Part shown: piece by piece, positions 5,173 to 6,002 of the stretch
How the letters are laid out: every line of letters starts with the position of its first letter
Numbering within the stretch: position 1 is the first letter of the stretch
From: Candidatus Zixiibacteriota bacterium
Lineage (GTDB): Bacteria > Zixibacteria > MSB-5A5 > JAUVRN01
Length of the DNA: 6,002 nucleotides
Assembly (NCBI GenBank): GCA_030597645.1
Contig: JAUVRN010000138.1
Location: forward strand, 1-6,002
Direction: 5' to 3'
Notes under the pieces: model-generated
The model's database searches: none
What the model saw: only the letters and a program-made list of their open reading frames with translations
What the model was told of the DNA's origin: nothing
Position numbers and translations under genes: made by a program

Positions 5173-6002
5173 ATGAGCAGGTTCAGCGCACTCTGGGAAG
5201 ACGAAGACTACTGGGCGATCTGGTTCGGGTTCGCCATCTTCGGGGCTGCACTCCTCGGGTGGATTCCGCGCATTCCCAGAATCGGAACATGGACGGACCA
5301 TCCCCTTGATGCATTTCGTTTCGTCCACGACGGAACGGTCACCGGTAACACCTTTCTGCCGCTGATTCTGCTACTGATCGGTCTGGCGCTCCTTACGACC
5401 CTCGGCGTCGCCTTTATGCGGATGGGAAAACCGTCGCGGTATGTCATCGGCTTCGCCGGTGTCTTCCTGCTCGCCACACTCTCGTACTGGGTTGCCAGCC
5501 AAACCAACGTCAAGTACTGGGGCCTCAGCTATGCCCTGTGGGCCCTGCTGCTGGGACTCCTCATTTCCAATACCGTGGGCACCCCGGCGTGGCTTCTGGC
5601 CGGCGCCAGAACAGAACTGTTCATCAAGACCGGCCTGGTCCTGCTCGGCGCTGAAGTCCTGTTTGCCAAGATCGTTGCTCTGGGACCGCCGGGTCTCATG
5701 GTCGCCTGGATCGTCACGCCTGTGGTCGTGATCTTCATGTACGTATTTGCCGTCCGCAAGTTGAAGATGCGGAATAAACCCCTGGCCATGATCATCGCCA
5801 GCGCCACATCGGTGTGCGGCGTCTCAGCGGCCATCGCCACCGCGGCAGCCTGCCGGGCCAAAAAAGAAGACCTCACGCTCGGCGTCGGCATGACCCTCAT
5901 CTTCACGGTACTGATGATGATCTTCATGCCGCTGGCCATAAAGATGATTGGGATGCACCCCATCCTGGGCGGCGCCTGGATGGGTGGGACGATCGACTCC
6001 AC
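5173..6002 (+). CDS. YeiH/UPF0324-type putative sulfate exporter, N-terminal part, cut by window edge
   Basis: The protein is a polytopic inner-membrane transporter of the YeiH (UPF0324, Cons_hypoth698) family. Databases label this family a putative sulfate exporter, with little direct proof. The frame is open for 276 codons to the right edge. Hydrophobic segments lie near 14-31, 61-81, 90-108, 116-132, 151-169, 175-194, 205-226 and 237-257. Family motifs are KTGLVLLGAEVLF (152-164), ATSVCGVSAAIATA (211-224), KKEDLTLGVGMTLIFTVLMM (230-249) and LGGAWMGGTIDS (265-276). The N-terminus up to about residue 110 has an additional membrane part beginning LWEDEDYWAIWFG, as I recall from longer family members. 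AGGGAG (5159-5164) eight bases before the ATG supports the start. It follows the CA-like gene by 52 bases without a terminator, so it is probably in the same operon. Sulfate efflux fits the sat/qmoC setting, but the substrate is inferred. Confidence 0.88.
   Translation, partial: MSRFSALWEDEDYWAIWFGFAIFGAALLGWIPRIPRIGTWTDHPLDAFRFVHDGTVTGNTFLPLILLLIGLALLTTLGVAFMRMGKPSRYVIGFAGVFLLATLSYWVASQTNVKYWGLSYALWALLLGLLISNTVGTPAWLLAGARTELFIKTGLVLLGAEVLFAKIVALGPPGLMVAWIVTPVVVIFMYVFAVRKLKMRNKPLAMIIASATSVCGVSAAIATAAACRAKKEDLTLGVGMTLIFTVLMMIFMPLAIKMIGMHPILGGAWMGGTIDS

Noticed and set aside
1..6002. CRISPR arrays, insertion sequences, tRNA or rRNA genes
   Set aside because: No regularly spaced repeats, transposase-like proteins, terminal inverted repeats or tRNA-like folds were seen on either strand.

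Overview
The window looks like part of a sulfur-metabolism and anion-transport locus from a moderately GC-rich proteobacterium. A sulfur-oxidising chemolithoautotroph, gammaproteobacterial or similar, fits best. The reasons are a dissimilatory-type ATP sulfurylase (sat), a QmoC-type membrane oxidoreductase subunit, a SulP anion transporter paired with a small beta-carbonic-anhydrase-like protein, and a YeiH-type putative sulfate exporter. The same sat and qmoC genes also occur in sulfate reducers and green sulfur bacteria. The direction of sulfur flow is therefore inferred from the transport and CO2-related neighbours, not read from the sequence.

Layout. Bases 1-578 hold the 5' part of sat on the minus strand; the gene runs off the left edge just before its catalytic motif. 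Bases 579-1238 are a 660-base, AT-richer divergent intergenic region. I find no convincing gene there, but it holds a near-perfect 21-base palindrome, a second inverted repeat and several copies of a TTCAC half-site. From 1239 four genes read rightward with short gaps and no visible terminators: qmoC (1239-2408), a SulP permease with a C-terminal STAS domain and a large extra segment (about 2487-4724), a 130-residue beta-CA-like protein (4728-5120) and the first 276 codons of a YeiH/UPF0324 transporter (5173 to the right edge).

How they may work together. Sat interconverts APS plus pyrophosphate with ATP plus sulfate. QmoC is the membrane-anchored, quinone-facing subunit of the complex that exchanges electrons with APS reductase. 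In an oxidiser the pathway makes ATP and a large amount of cytoplasmic sulfate, which must leave the cell. Two transporters here could move it: the SulP protein, possibly in exchange for bicarbonate, and the YeiH-like protein. The beta-CA-like protein is tightly coupled to the SulP gene and carries the full set of beta-CA zinc and catalytic-dyad residues, which suggests a link to CO2/bicarbonate supply. The most unusual points are qmoC standing apart from qmoA and qmoB, the 140-residue insertion in the SulP membrane domain, the minimal CA-like partner, and the proposal that the cluster couples sulfate disposal to inorganic carbon uptake.
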